Below, in pieces: positions 8,472 to 16,964 of a DNA stretch of 64,000 bases. The stretch's first letter is position 1, and every line of letters starts with the position of its first letter. The position numbers and the translations under genes are program-made. The notes below the pieces were generated by a model. It was not told the origin of the DNA. It made no database searches and was given only the letters and a program-made list of their open reading frames with translations. The stretch comes from Bellilinea sp040754815 (GTDB taxonomy: Bacteria; Chloroflexota; Anaerolineae; Anaerolineales; Anaerolineaceae), in contig JBFMBX010000010.1 of assembly GCA_040754815.1 (NCBI GenBank), positions 38,996-102,995 of the forward strand, written 5' to 3'.

Positions 8472-9365
8472 TTACTCTCTACGCGGCAAGTTCAGGAGAC
8501 GAAACAAGTTTTCAGTGTTCAGATACGCTTCCCCGCCTTCAAACTTCACGTAGAATAGTAGGCGTCCCCTGTTAAGTTCTCGAAAATCGCTTTGGTGGCT
8601 TGGCATGTCCACCTTTGACGCGATTTCAATGCCTTCCTTCACGTTTATCTTGATAGTGGTCTTTTGTTGATTCTTCTCATCCTTCTCAATAAAATACTTT
8701 GTGTTGCGATTGGCAGGGTCAGCAATCAATTCAAGGATGTTCTCGAATGAGATACCATAAACCTTATCGAAGAAGACTTGGAAATAAAAGTGCGGAACGT
8801 TGAATGTCTGTATCCATTTGTATACTATTATAATGTCTTCGACTTTTGGCGTGAAACTCAAAAATTCCCTTTGTGTTGTCTTTTTGGCAGAAGTGGCTTT
8901 CTGTTGAAGATGCAAGTCATATTTCTCAACAAGAAATGAACTGGAGCGAATCTCTAATCCCGCAATCGCATTGGGGACAATTGCCATCTGCTCATCTTCG
9001 GGGAGGTTGCTTATGTTGAAGTTCCAATCTGGCTTATAGTCCTGTACCTTGAAAACCAGAATATCTGGACGTTTGCCAATACGGTCTAACTCATCTTGAT
9101 AGGACTCGTAGAACTCTTTGAAGCCTGCTTCGCCAGCAACAAGCCTGTCAGACCTCCCATACTGAACGGCTACAAAGTGCTTGTTAACTTTGTTGATAGC
9201 ATTGAATACAAGTCCCTCTGCCCAATCACCTTGCTCGCGATTCGTAAGAAATTCTGAAAAAGCTTGTGTTGGTGGTTTACTACGCTTCCGTTGTTGATTG
9301 AAGTCAGAAACAATGTCCTTTGGAACTTTCAATGAGAGTTCGCGAATCCTGTCCTTGTAACTCAT
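8472..9365 (-). CDS. Type II restriction endonuclease, possibly AccI family
   Basis: 297 residues. A PD-(D/E)xK-type core can be proposed: E44 in EQGDWAEGLVFNAIN (first helix), PD at 100-101 (RPDILVF) and E138 in AGLEIRSSSF, where the usual lysine is Arg. Start and spacing (SEFLTNREQGDWAE) remind me of the AccI family (GT/MKAC), but that is recollection and the specificity is not proven. It is expressed ahead of the methyltransferase from the same strand; AAGGAAAG lies about 12 nt before the ATG. AT-rich like its partner. Restriction first, modification second is unusual for control of toxicity, and no C-protein gene is present. Confidence 0.75.
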   Translation of the reverse strand: MSYKDRIRELSLKVPKDIVSDFNQQRKRSKPPTQAFSEFLTNREQGDWAEGLVFNAINKVNKHFVAVQYGRSDRLVAGEAGFKEFYESYQDELDRIGKRPDILVFKVQDYKPDWNFNISNLPEDEQMAIVPNAIAGLEIRSSSFLVEKYDLHLQQKATSAKKTTQREFLSFTPKVEDIIIVYKWIQTFNVPHFYFQVFFDKVYGISFENILELIADPANRNTKYFIEKDEKNQQKTTIKINVKEGIEIASKVDMPSHQSDFRELNRGRLLFYVKFEGGEAYLNTENLFRLLNLPRRE

Positions 9366-9461
9366 GTGACGTTGCTTTCCTTATCTTTGGAGTAGATGAC
9401 GAAATAATTATAAGTGTTGCAAGTCAAAAATGAAATGCATTGTTGGTGCAAGAAGAAGCAG

Positions 9462-9577
9462 CCCAACGGTTTGCGTTAGCTGCTGGTGGGCAGGACCAGA
9501 GCAGAAAAAGCCCGGAGCCAGAAAAATACCTGTAAGTCGCGCAGAATCTCGCCAATCGGTTGCACGCTTTGTTAACC
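9462..9577 (-). repeat. Weak attC-like site
   Basis: Bounded by GCCCAAC (9462-9468, a good RYYYAAC box) and GTTAACC (9571-9577, a poor GTTRRRY box). Next to each box lies GCGT or its complement ACGC at similar spacing (GGTTT-GCGT and ACGC-TTT), as in attC L-boxes. Pairing further in is poor. Length 116 bp is within range. It lies between the S74-type gene and the restriction gene, where a cassette border is expected. Confidence 0.3.
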
Positions 9578-9590
9578 CGTTTCTTGATCG

Positions 9591-9623
9591 GAAGGAATAT
9601 TTTTGATGCAAGAATATTCCTTC
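9591..9623. terminator. Perfect 11-bp inverted repeat, terminator-like
   Basis: GAAGGAATATT (9591-9601) and AATATTCCTTC (9613-9623) are exact inverses around an 11-nt loop, followed on the plus strand by TCTTTTG. The stem is AT-rich, so it is a modest terminator for transcripts coming from the S74-type gene (whose stop is 238 bp away); it could instead be a protein-binding site. Confidence 0.4.
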
Positions 9624-9860
9624 TCTTTTGCTTCTTAATCTCTCAATATGTTCCCTAGCGCGCATGTTGTCCAATAATGATTCTAACTACAGTATCGGAT
9701 GCAATGGGACTTAGCGATGTAATTTGAGGCAAGGTGTTAATTGGTTATTCAACATAATTTATCTTTCCTTAACTCCGGTATTTTAAGAATTTATAGGTTC
9801 AAATGACACTCCCATCATTGCCTATGGGGCAACGGCATTCTCATTGTCCTAACAAAATTC

Positions 9861-10439
9861 TTAATCGGCGTTTTTACGAAGTTCAATAATTTCCTTTTGT
9901 AATTCAACAATCATCAATTGTTGCTGTTTAATCGCTTCGGTAAGAACAGGGATTAGGCTAACATAATCTATCGTTTTATATCCATTTTCGTGTACATGAA
10001 CAAGTTCAGGATAAACTTGTTCCAATTCTTGAGCAATAAAACCAATTTGTGGTTCATTACTTAATCCAAGTTCGGGATAGTCTGAGGTGTTCCAGAAAAA
10101 TGTTACACCATTCAAAGAAAGTATGGCTTGCAATGGATCTTTAATTGGTGAAATATTGACTTTTAATCGACTATCCGAATAAATTTCGTGCGAATGAGCA
10201 TATTGGTCAGCATTCACTGCTAACGCCTTAACATACGATAATTCATCAATTGTTGCTTCTAACGTCCCTTCTAGGGTATTTACTTTATAACTTGTTGCTT
10301 CTAACGTCTTTTCCAAAACATTTACTTTATAAAAGAGAGAAAAAACACTTAACACGAGTATCCCAATAAGAACCGAAACTAATACAGTAGATTTAGAAAT
10401 TCGTTGCCTTTCAATATTATTTAGTGTTTCTGATGTCAT
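9861..10439 (-). CDS. Membrane-anchored protein with peptidase S74-type (tail-fibre chaperone) domain
   Basis: 192 residues: a cytoplasmic start, one membrane segment (about 17-38), a coiled coil (about 40-80, with the repeat TLEATSYKVNTLEGTLEAT), then a domain resembling peptidase S74 / intramolecular chaperones of phage tail spikes (SDSRLKVNI, GFIAQELEQVYPEL, YVSLIPVLTEAIKQQ), and a final coiled coil. S74 domains trimerise a fibre and then cut themselves off; here the domain is near the C-terminus as usual but the rest is a short membrane stalk, not a fibre. AAAGGAG lies 9 nt before the ATG. No other phage genes are near, so this is not a prophage remnant in any visible sense. Confidence 0.75.
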   Translation of the reverse strand: MTSETLNNIERQRISKSTVLVSVLIGILVLSVFSLFYKVNVLEKTLEATSYKVNTLEGTLEATIDELSYVKALAVNADQYAHSHEIYSDSRLKVNISPIKDPLQAILSLNGVTFFWNTSDYPELGLSNEPQIGFIAQELEQVYPELVHVHENGYKTIDYVSLIPVLTEAIKQQQLMIVELQKEIIELRKNAD

Positions 10440-10588
10440 GTTTATAAATCTCCTTTATTTGGATTTAGAATGAGCAGGTTAACAGCCATCGAGATGAATC
10501 GCCTGACAAGCACTTGGAGCCTGGCTTTAGCCTGTTTGGCAACAGCTGGCCGGGTCGGCTCCATCGAGTTGAGGGGTGGATTGCGTAG

Positions 10589-11239
10589 CTATCCGATTTC
10601 CCAGGCAAAGACTTTGCCTGTGGCGTAAACGGGATGGATGAGGCCGTCGAACGTTGCCATCTTGTGGGCACAGAGCGGCATTGTGGCTGACGCGAGCACC
10701 TCGAATGCTGTTATTGCCGGCTTGAGTGGTCATTCATCATCCTCATAACCGTAGATGAGAATTGCTTTGTTGGGGGCGAGGATACTCTCGGAAAGCTTGA
10801 CGCAATCATTCAGCGCACTGCGATGAGCAGGGTACGCTGAAAGGATGTGCATGAGGGTGTTGTCATTCATTTTGCCGTTGTTTCCAAGCATGCGGAGCAT
10901 CTTCACCTAGATGGCCCAGTCCCAAGCTTCGACAGAGCCAAGGCACAAGTCGCACTTCCGACGAGGGGCATCTGGATAGGGAATGGATAAACCGATCTTG
11001 CTCACATATCGGCTAGAGTGGGGGGACGTGAGTTTAGAAGTGATGAGACGGACAGTGTCGGCCTCCGTGTGGGGTCCAATTCCAGGGAGGAAGGGCACCT
11101 TAGACCTGACGTTGATAGCTTGGGGACGGCGAGGGTAAACTGCCATCAGCGCGTTGGCAAAATCAATTACAATTGTTTGAAGATCGAGCATCTGTTCTTC
11201 GGCAATCCACTCCATAAAAAATATACAGATTCCCATCAA
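10589..11239 (-). pseudogene. Conserved hypothetical gene interrupted by two in-frame stops
   Basis: One continuous minus-strand frame of 217 codons, read through a TAG at 10907-10909 and a TGA at 10730-10732, to a final TAG at 10589-10591. Protein-like sequence continues on both sides: CDLCLGSVEAWDWAI before the TAG, VKMLRMLGNNGKMNDN after it, KAILIYGYEDDE before the TGA, PLKPAITAFEVLASA after it, and GLIHPVYATGKVFAWEIG at the end. I recall a widespread uncharacterised family with the same order (WAIEVKM, DRSALTDC, YGY, AFE, FAWEI), suggesting Glu at the first stop and Trp at the second. Function unknown. No frameshift was found, only point changes. Confidence 0.7.
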
Positions 11240-11268
11240 CTTACATTGTTACCTTAAACCAGTTTGAA

Positions 11269-11295
11269 ATTATACCAGATAACTCAAATTCTCAA
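11269..11295 (-). promoter_or_regulatory. Possible sigma-70 promoter before the broken gene
   Basis: On the minus strand TTGAGA (11290-11295) and TATAAT (11269-11274) are separated by 15 bp, slightly short. It would start transcripts about 25 bp before the frame of the interrupted gene at 11239. The stretch is markedly AT-rich compared with its surroundings. Confidence 0.4.
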
Positions 11296-11417
11296 CCGGG
11301 AACGAATTTACACTTTCATTATACATAAACCCGCAAAATTAAGCCCTCTTATGCCTGCTCAACCCCCTCTCTCGCCCAAAAATCCCTTTCCCGCATGCGA
11401 TGGGGCAGGGAACGGCC

Positions 11418-12206
11418 TCACACCACACCCCTGACCGCCCATGCCCGCGCCGATAATTCGATCCTCCCTCCAGGGGCTACCGCCAGTTGTTTTTCGAGAG
11501 AAAGGCGGATTCGCTCGCGCGTTTCATCACCCACACCGGCTAAATACACCGGCCCAGCACCCACATTGCCGAGAAACGGCCGCCAGAAATCATCAAAGTT
11601 CTGGAAGATGGTGGCTATCTCGATGGCGCGAACTTCCACCGCCTTCAATCCCCCGTTTTCAAACAGTGACCCAAGGGGTTCGGGCCGGCACAGCGGGAAG
11701 CGCGTGGCTTCATCCAGCAGGGCGCCGTTGGGGCTGGCTGCAACCGCAGCATCCCAAAAGAGGCGCATCATCTCCATTCCGCCGGCGTAATCCCACACGT
11801 AAACCGCCACTACGCCGCCCGGTTTTGTGACCCGCACCATCTCGCCGATCATGGACTGGTGATCCGGCACAAAATTCAACACCAGTCCGGAGACCACCGC
11901 ATCAAAGGAAGCCGCCTTGCACGGCAAATGAGCGGCATCGCCCTGCCCAAATCCAACCCGGCCGTCCCCGAGGTGCTGCCGTGCCAGAGATATAAAGGCG
12001 TTTGACGAATCGATGCCGTGAACGGAGGAAGGTCTGCAATTTGCGGCGATGGCGGCCGTCAGTGCACCTGTGCCACAGCCGATATCCGCCCAGCCCAGCC
12101 GTTGGGGAAGTGCCAGCCAATGAAGAAATTCCACCGCAATCCTGCGGCTCCACCGCCCGACATACTGTTCATAGGCATTGCCCGAATCCCACGCTTCCAG
12201 TGCCAT
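11418..12206 (-). CDS. Class I SAM-dependent methyltransferase
   Basis: 262 residues with a Methyltransf_11-type Rossmann core. The SAM-binding loop ADIGCGTGALT (about 40-50), the acidic end of strand 2 (HGIDSS), motif GDAAHLPC and the FDAVVSGLVLNFVPD strand 4 region are all present. Substrate cannot be told; the nearest relatives by feel are small-molecule/quinone-type methyltransferases. GAGAGGAA lies 7 nt before the ATG. It is 195 bp downstream of the unknown gene 12402-13211 and may or may not share its transcript. GC-rich, like the core genes, unlike the neighbouring cassette-type genes. Confidence 0.88.
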   Translation of the reverse strand: MALEAWDSGNAYEQYVGRWSRRIAVEFLHWLALPQRLGWADIGCGTGALTAAIAANCRPSSVHGIDSSNAFISLARQHLGDGRVGFGQGDAAHLPCKAASFDAVVSGLVLNFVPDHQSMIGEMVRVTKPGGVVAVYVWDYAGGMEMMRLFWDAAVAASPNGALLDEATRFPLCRPEPLGSLFENGGLKAVEVRAIEIATIFQNFDDFWRPFLGNVGAGPVYLAGVGDETRERIRLSLEKQLAVAPGGRIELSARAWAVRGVV

Positions 12207-12401
12207 GATCTTATTCCTCTCTTAGTTTCTTCTGCTGTCGGCGGGGATATGCGCCGTTATGGCGCTCATGAGGGTAGGGGTAAGGCTTCCCCTTTGCAGG
12301 AAAGCGCTGACCGGCGGGGTTTCCCACTATCCCCTTTACCTCACTTGAGGATACGGGGTGAGACCGGCAGCGGCTCGATTTGCATTCCTGCCCTCTGCCG
12401 T

Positions 12402-13211
12402 TCAAAGTCTCTGGTATTTCGGTAACGTTATGCCCTCCAGCACGGCGGCCACCGTTTCTTCCAGACAATGTCCCTCAAAAAAGATGGGGAATTTGCGTTG
12501 TTGGGGCGGGAGGGCAAGGCAGGCACTCGTCACCGCTCGGAGAGGCACGGCCAGCACGGCATTTGCCCTGCCGTTGCCGCCCTGACGGGCATCTTGCAAT
12601 GCCAGTTCGCCCAGTCGTTGATCGGAGATATCCTCACTGCTTTTTCGGATGGCGTTAACCAATGGCGGGTAGGCGATTACGGACTCGAAGATACGATAGA
12701 CTCGAACGGTATTCATCTCCTTTGCGCGGATATTGCCGGTGGGGGTTGCCTCATTCTCGACGAGAGTTGCCAGTGGTTTGACGGAAAAATGTTCCGGCTG
12801 CAAGGCGACGCTTAACGCCTCGGCAAATTCTTCCATCAATTCACGGCCCGGATCCGTTTCAAGAACCGCATCCTCCGCGTGGCTGAGGTGGCGGATGCAA
12901 AACCTCCGCAGCACGGGCCAGTCAGACGGTCGGATGAACAAGCGAAAATCCTGTTCGGCGCGCGAACGCTGGCTGTCGAAATGAAAGTCGCCGATCAGGC
13001 CGCGGAGGGCATCCACATCCAGAATGCGGATTGCCCCGCCAAAAGGCTGGCAGCGCACTTCAACCCTGTTGTCGCTCAGGTATGCTTTGCGTTCCAATGC
13101 CAGCATCCGCTCCCCTTCAAGGGGGTGTTGAAAAACCACTCGCACCAGCGCGGCCACACTGACCCGCAGGCTCATCTCCGGCGTACTGCCGATGCCCGCT
13201 TCATAGTTCAT
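12402..13211 (-). CDS. Conserved hypothetical protein coupled to the STAND/TPR protein
   Basis: About 269 residues, soluble, no membrane segment or known motif. The sequence looks well conserved rather than random (VRVVFQHPLEGERMLALERK, FGGAIRILDVDALRGLIGDF, FRLFIRPSDWPVLRRF, ending FFEGHCLEETVAAVLEG). The ATG at 13211 overlaps the stop of the 1158-residue gene by 11 bp (ATG-AAC-TAT-GA), so it is translated by coupling and its product probably works with that protein. A start at 13238 in the same frame is less likely. Role unknown; candidates are an effector or an adaptor for the ATPase. Confidence 0.75.
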   Translation of the reverse strand: MNYEAGIGSTPEMSLRVSVAALVRVVFQHPLEGERMLALERKAYLSDNRVEVRCQPFGGAIRILDVDALRGLIGDFHFDSQRSRAEQDFRLFIRPSDWPVLRRFCIRHLSHAEDAVLETDPGRELMEEFAEALSVALQPEHFSVKPLATLVENEATPTGNIRAKEMNTVRVYRIFESVIAYPPLVNAIRKSSEDISDQRLGELALQDARQGGNGRANAVLAVPLRAVTSACLALPPQQRKFPIFFEGHCLEETVAAVLEGITLPKYQRL

Positions 13212-16200
13212 GGGAGGCAAAGGCGATGGCCTGATCAATGTTCATTCCCGCGCCGAGCCGGTGCAGGTGGGCAAATTCATCTGCCGTCAGCGCAGCGTGC
13301 AGCATTTCGAGGTTCCTTTCCACTTCTACGCGGTCGGCCGGCCACCACGCCCCGCCGGTAACTTTCAATATCGATTCCGCTGCATTGAGCAAGACGGCTC
13401 CCCATTCGATTTTTCCCTGCCGGGCTTTCAAACCGGCCAGTCCGGCAAGGCTTTCGGCGATTCCCCGGCGGTTGCCCAGCCGGCGGAACATCGTCAGGCT
13501 TTCCCTGAACAGGGATTCGGCCAGTTCGAATTCCTCTTCATGCTGGGCAATATAACCCAGATTATGAACGAAGCGCGCCACGTCGCCTCTATCGCCGGAA
13601 GGATGCAATAATGCGATACATTCCTCATAATACTTGCGCGCCAGATCAAACTGCCCTTGCGTGCGCGCCACCTCGCCGAGATTGTTCAGCGCAAAAGAGA
13701 TCAGCCAGTTTTCGTTGATGGCGCGAGCCATGGCAAGACCCTCTTCGTGATAGGCACGCGATTGTTCCGGATTTCCCAGTCCCAGTTCGGCATTTCCCAG
13801 ATGGACAAGCGTGAGAGCGTGGAAATAGGGCTGATTTGCCTGCTTGAAATAGTGACTGGATTGTTCCAGCAACGGCCGGGCGTCGTTATCTTTGCCCATG
13901 TTGATGAAGGCAATGCCCATTGCCATGCGGGTGGTTGCCACGATCAGATCATCTTCCAGCATTTGGGCGAGTGGAAAAGCCTGTTGCAGTTTTGAGAGGG
14001 CGACATCCTGTTTTCCCTGCCAGAGGGCCACCATGCCGCTTGACCCAAGCGCCAGCGCGCGGAGCGGAGGCGAATTTTGCACCTCCGGTAATGCCAGATA
14101 TTTATCCCCCCATTCCAGCCCTTCCATTAAAAGCCCGCGCCGGTACCAAAACCACGAGAGGGCAAAGAGAAGAACGGCGCCCAGCTGGATGCCGGGCAGT
14201 GAAGAAAGGCCGCCGCTGAGGGTTGCCCGAATGTTATCCAGTTCCTGATCAAACCAGTTCAGCCAGTGGATAGAATTCGATGAGTAGATTTGACGCCCCG
14301 CCTGATTGAGGATGATTCCTCCGTAGTAGCGGGCATGCGCCGTGCGGATGCTCTCTTGTTCGCCGCTCTCGGCCAACCGCTCCACGGCGTAGGCGCGAAT
14401 AGTTTCTAGCATTTCGAAACGCGGCGCGCCGTCGAAGGTCTCCAACTGACGCAAGAGGCTGTTGTTGACCAGTGCGGTCAGGCTTTCCAGAATATTGAGC
14501 CCGCCGTCGGGGTTACAGACCGCTTCGGCGGCTTCGAGGGTGAAGCCCCCGGCAAAGATGCCGAGGCGCGCGTATAAAATCTTTTCGTCGTGATTCAACA
14601 GCCCGTAACTCCACTCCAGCGTATTACGCAGGGTCTGCTGCCGGGTGGGCAGATCGCGCGCACCGCCCGTCAGCAATTTAAGCCGGTCATCCAGCCGAGC
14701 GAGAATTGCCTGAGGCGGCAGAAGTTTAATGCGCGCGGCGGCAAGCTCAATGGCTAGTGGCAGACCATCCAGACGGCGGCAGATTTCGGCCACTGCCGGC
14801 GCATTCTCTTTCGTCAAATGAAAAGCGGGATGAACCGCCTGCGCGCGCCGGACGAAGAGAAGCACCGACTCGTTATTCAGCAGATTTTCCGGCGCCACTT
14901 CCTCGGTGTGGGGCAATTCCAGAGGGGGGACGGGAAATCCATGTTCGCCGTACAGATTGAGCGCGATGCGGCTGCTGGTGATGATCTTCAAGCGGGGAGC
15001 GGCGGTGAGCAGCTCCGCCACCACAGGCGCGGCAGGAAGCAGCTGTTCAAAATTATCCAGCACCAGCAGCATGCGTTTGTCGCGCAAATAATCCTTGATA
15101 TTTTCAAGCAAAGGGCGGCCGCCTTCGCGGACTTCCAACTGCTGGGCAACGCGGGAAATGAACTGGCCGATATCTTTATCTTCTGCCAGCGGGACGAAAA
15201 AAACGCCGTTGGGGAATTGTTCAACCACTTCCTGCGCCGCCTGCACGCTAAGCCGGGTCTTGCCGCTGCCGCCGGGGCCGGTCAGGGTGAGCAGCCGTAC
15301 TTCCGGTTTCAGGATCAGATCTTTGATGGCGGCAAGTTGTTTCGTCCGCCCGATGAAGGGGGTGGATTGAAGGGGAAGGTTGTTTTTTGTCTGCTTTGCT
15401 TTTGCCGGCTCAAACGAATCCCGGCTGGGGTGATTTTCGTCATAAAGCAATTCCACTTCCGCGGGTAAGGGCAGGCCAAAAAGGGTGGTGAATCGCTTCA
15501 GGTTGGCGGCGGCATATATTAAGCCGGCAAGGCGCTGTTGCGGCGGCTGGGCGGCTTTATGAGCGTAGCTCAACCCGGCGGCAACACCGGCAAGCCAGTA
15601 CTGACCCCACAGGTCATCGCGCAGGCTGGGATGATTTGCCTCCATCCATGCCGCAAATGCGCTCCGCCCAGTCCCTACCACGGCACTCACCCCCGCCATT
15701 TCGATGGATACCTTTTGCGGGTCGGGGCTATCGGCCTGTGATAGCCGGGTGAGAAAATGAACTGCCTTTGCAAAAGAGGCGTGGGAAATCGCCTGAATGA
15801 GATAAGACATTTCCAGATAGCGCTGGTCATATAAAAGGGGCATGTTCTCTTTGAAAAGGGCGAAGTCAATCAGATAGTAACCGGTCAGTGATTCTTGATC
15901 TTCGGCGAATTTGGCCAGAATATTATTGGTGTTCAAATCGCCATGAATGAAGCCGGTTGCCACATCCATTGGTCGCGCCCGGCCCCAAAATTCGGGCTTG
16001 CGCGCGTAAAGGAAGGGATTGGGGAAAACCTGACCGTTGATGAGCAAGCCGCCGGTTTCCGGATTCACCCGGCATGTTTCCTCTAAAAAGCGTTCTGTGC
16101 TGCTGCCGGAATCCAGTCGAAAACCGAGCCATTTTTGCAAAACCTTTTGCGGATGAACGGCCTGTTCAAAGGTGATGTTCGTGTTCCATTCGTCGAGAAG

Positions 16201-16677
16201 CACGCTGTTGGTTCGGGCAAACAGGGTTTTGAGTTGATTTTGCCGTTCGTAGCGGGAGAGGGGTAGATAGTCGAGCAGCGATTGGCCGGCGATTCGGTAG
16301 AAAATCCCAATGGCGCTTTCGTACTCAACCCTCTCGTACACCAGTTCGGCAATATGAGCGCGGGAAAATTCGGGGGAAGCCGTACTCACCACGCTGGTGT
16401 GTCGGGTAATCTCGTCGGAGCGGGCATTTTTACTCTTATGGTCCAGTTTCAGAATACAATGTTCAACCTGCCTGCTCTCGGTGGAAGAAATGCTGACCAG
16501 AAAGACGACGGCTCCCGACCAACCACCGACCAGTAATTGAAGCGGGGTGATGGTGATTTTGTGGGTATCTTCTGCCAGCCGAATGAGGTGCCGATAGTCC
16601 TCCGGCAGAGATTGAAAATCCAATGTCAACCCGCCTGTGGGATGAGCCTTTTCGCCTGCGAGGTCAGGGGTTACCAT
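13201..16677 (-). CDS. Kinase-like / STAND NTPase / TPR fusion protein
   Basis: 1158 residues in three parts. Residues about 25-400 form an aminoglycoside-phosphotransferase-like kinase fold: GGWSGAVVFLV near 51, ILKLDH near 75, the catalytic-loop HGDLNTNNIL at 245-254 and YYLIDFALF near 267. This resembles the TCAD9 'ternary complex-associated' domain. Residues about 440-800 are a STAND/AfsR-like ATPase: GPGGSGKT (467-474), VLDNFEQLL as Walker B, then CRRLDGLPLAIELAAARI and a winged-helix region. The last 330 residues are TPR repeats (LGNAELGLGNPEQSRAYHEE, NNLGEVARTQGQFDLARKYY). STAND proteins act as ligand-triggered switches in regulation or defence. The N-terminal kinase-like sensor plus coupled partner suggests a signalling or conflict system. 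Confidence 0.88.
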   Translation of the reverse strand: MVTPDLAGEKAHPTGGLTLDFQSLPEDYRHLIRLAEDTHKITITPLQLLVGGWSGAVVFLVSISSTESRQVEHCILKLDHKSKNARSDEITRHTSVVSTASPEFSRAHIAELVYERVEYESAIGIFYRIAGQSLLDYLPLSRYERQNQLKTLFARTNSVLLDEWNTNITFEQAVHPQKVLQKWLGFRLDSGSSTERFLEETCRVNPETGGLLINGQVFPNPFLYARKPEFWGRARPMDVATGFIHGDLNTNNILAKFAEDQESLTGYYLIDFALFKENMPLLYDQRYLEMSYLIQAISHASFAKAVHFLTRLSQADSPDPQKVSIEMAGVSAVVGTGRSAFAAWMEANHPSLRDDLWGQYWLAGVAAGLSYAHKAAQPPQQRLAGLIYAAANLKRFTTLFGLPLPAEVELLYDENHPSRDSFEPAKAKQTKNNLPLQSTPFIGRTKQLAAIKDLILKPEVRLLTLTGPGGSGKTRLSVQAAQEVVEQFPNGVFFVPLAEDKDIGQFISRVAQQLEVREGGRPLLENIKDYLRDKRMLLVLDNFEQLLPAAPVVAELLTAAPRLKIITSSRIALNLYGEHGFPVPPLELPHTEEVAPENLLNNESVLLFVRRAQAVHPAFHLTKENAPAVAEICRRLDGLPLAIELAAARIKLLPPQAILARLDDRLKLLTGGARDLPTRQQTLRNTLEWSYGLLNHDEKILYARLGIFAGGFTLEAAEAVCNPDGGLNILESLTALVNNSLLRQLETFDGAPRFEMLETIRAYAVERLAESGEQESIRTAHARYYGGIILNQAGRQIYSSNSIHWLNWFDQELDNIRATLSGGLSSLPGIQLGAVLLFALSWFWYRRGLLMEGLEWGDKYLALPEVQNSPPLRALALGSSGMVALWQGKQDVALSKLQQAFPLAQMLEDDLIVATTRMAMGIAFINMGKDNDARPLLEQSSHYFKQANQPYFHALTLVHLGNAELGLGNPEQSRAYHEEGLAMARAINENWLISFALNNLGEVARTQGQFDLARKYYEECIALLHPSGDRGDVARFVHNLGYIAQHEEEFELAESLFRESLTMFRRLGNRRGIAESLAGLAGLKARQGKIEWGAVLLNAAESILKVTGGAWWPADRVEVERNLEMLHAALTADEFAHLHRLGAGMNIDQAIAFASHEL

Positions 16678-16964
16678 TGGATTTTAAGTGTGTCCAGATG
16701 CTTGTTTATAAGTAAGGTGATATACATTATCATAATTAATAATATGATACCGCGATTAACCGATATTACAATATGCAACCGCTCATCCATTTCGGTTTTT
16801 TAATTCAGAATCGCCGGATTTTGACCGCTAACGGCCGGTAAACAAAATGCCCTCCCGCCATAGGGAGGGTGTTATTCTCGTTTTATGGGGTCAGGCTCGA
16901 ACGGCCGGGCAGAACTTATGCGCGTAGATACGACTCGGTCCGCAGCGGAGAGGTGAGGGTGTAG
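16678..16964. other. AT-rich upstream region of the STAND gene
   Basis: 287 bp without a gene. 16690-16800 is AT-rich and probably holds the promoter of the minus-strand 1158-residue gene, though I cannot pick clear boxes. A terminator-like hairpin lies at 16850-16869. A short GC-rich piece at 16935-16950 repeats the CCGCAGCGGAG seen in the attC loops. Confidence 0.4.
16850..16869. terminator. Hairpin terminator
   Basis: CCCTCCC (16850-16856) pairs with GGGAGGG (16863-16869) across a 6-nt loop. On the minus strand the stem is followed by CATTTTGTTT, a fair U-tract; on the plus strand by a weaker T-rich stretch. It would stop transcripts leaving the cassette region before the STAND gene. Confidence 0.6.

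Larger units (their letters stand above)
9366..9860. other. Gene-free stretch between two accessory genes
   Basis: About 495 bp. It contains the weak attC-like site (9462-9577) and the perfect hairpin (9591-9623) listed separately. The remaining 9680-9860 part is AT-rich with no convincing gene on either strand; an 88-codon frame on the minus strand (9408-9674) runs through both structures and is rejected. Confidence 0.5.

Noticed and set aside
9408..9674. 88-codon minus-strand reading frame
   Set aside because: It runs through the attC-like site and the perfect hairpin, has no ribosome site and no protein-like features.
9861..10439. Prophage remnant
   Set aside because: The S74-type domain is the only phage-like trait; no capsid, portal, terminase or integrase gene is nearby.
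10477..10574. Possible attC after the interrupted gene (GGTTAAC ... GTTGAGG)
   Set aside because: CCATCGAG occurs at both ends but as a direct repeat, not inverted, and neither core box fits well, so no attC fold is supported.
16880..16920. tRNA-like GTTCGAGCC on the minus strand
   Set aside because: No cloverleaf, acceptor stem or anticodon arm can be formed around it.
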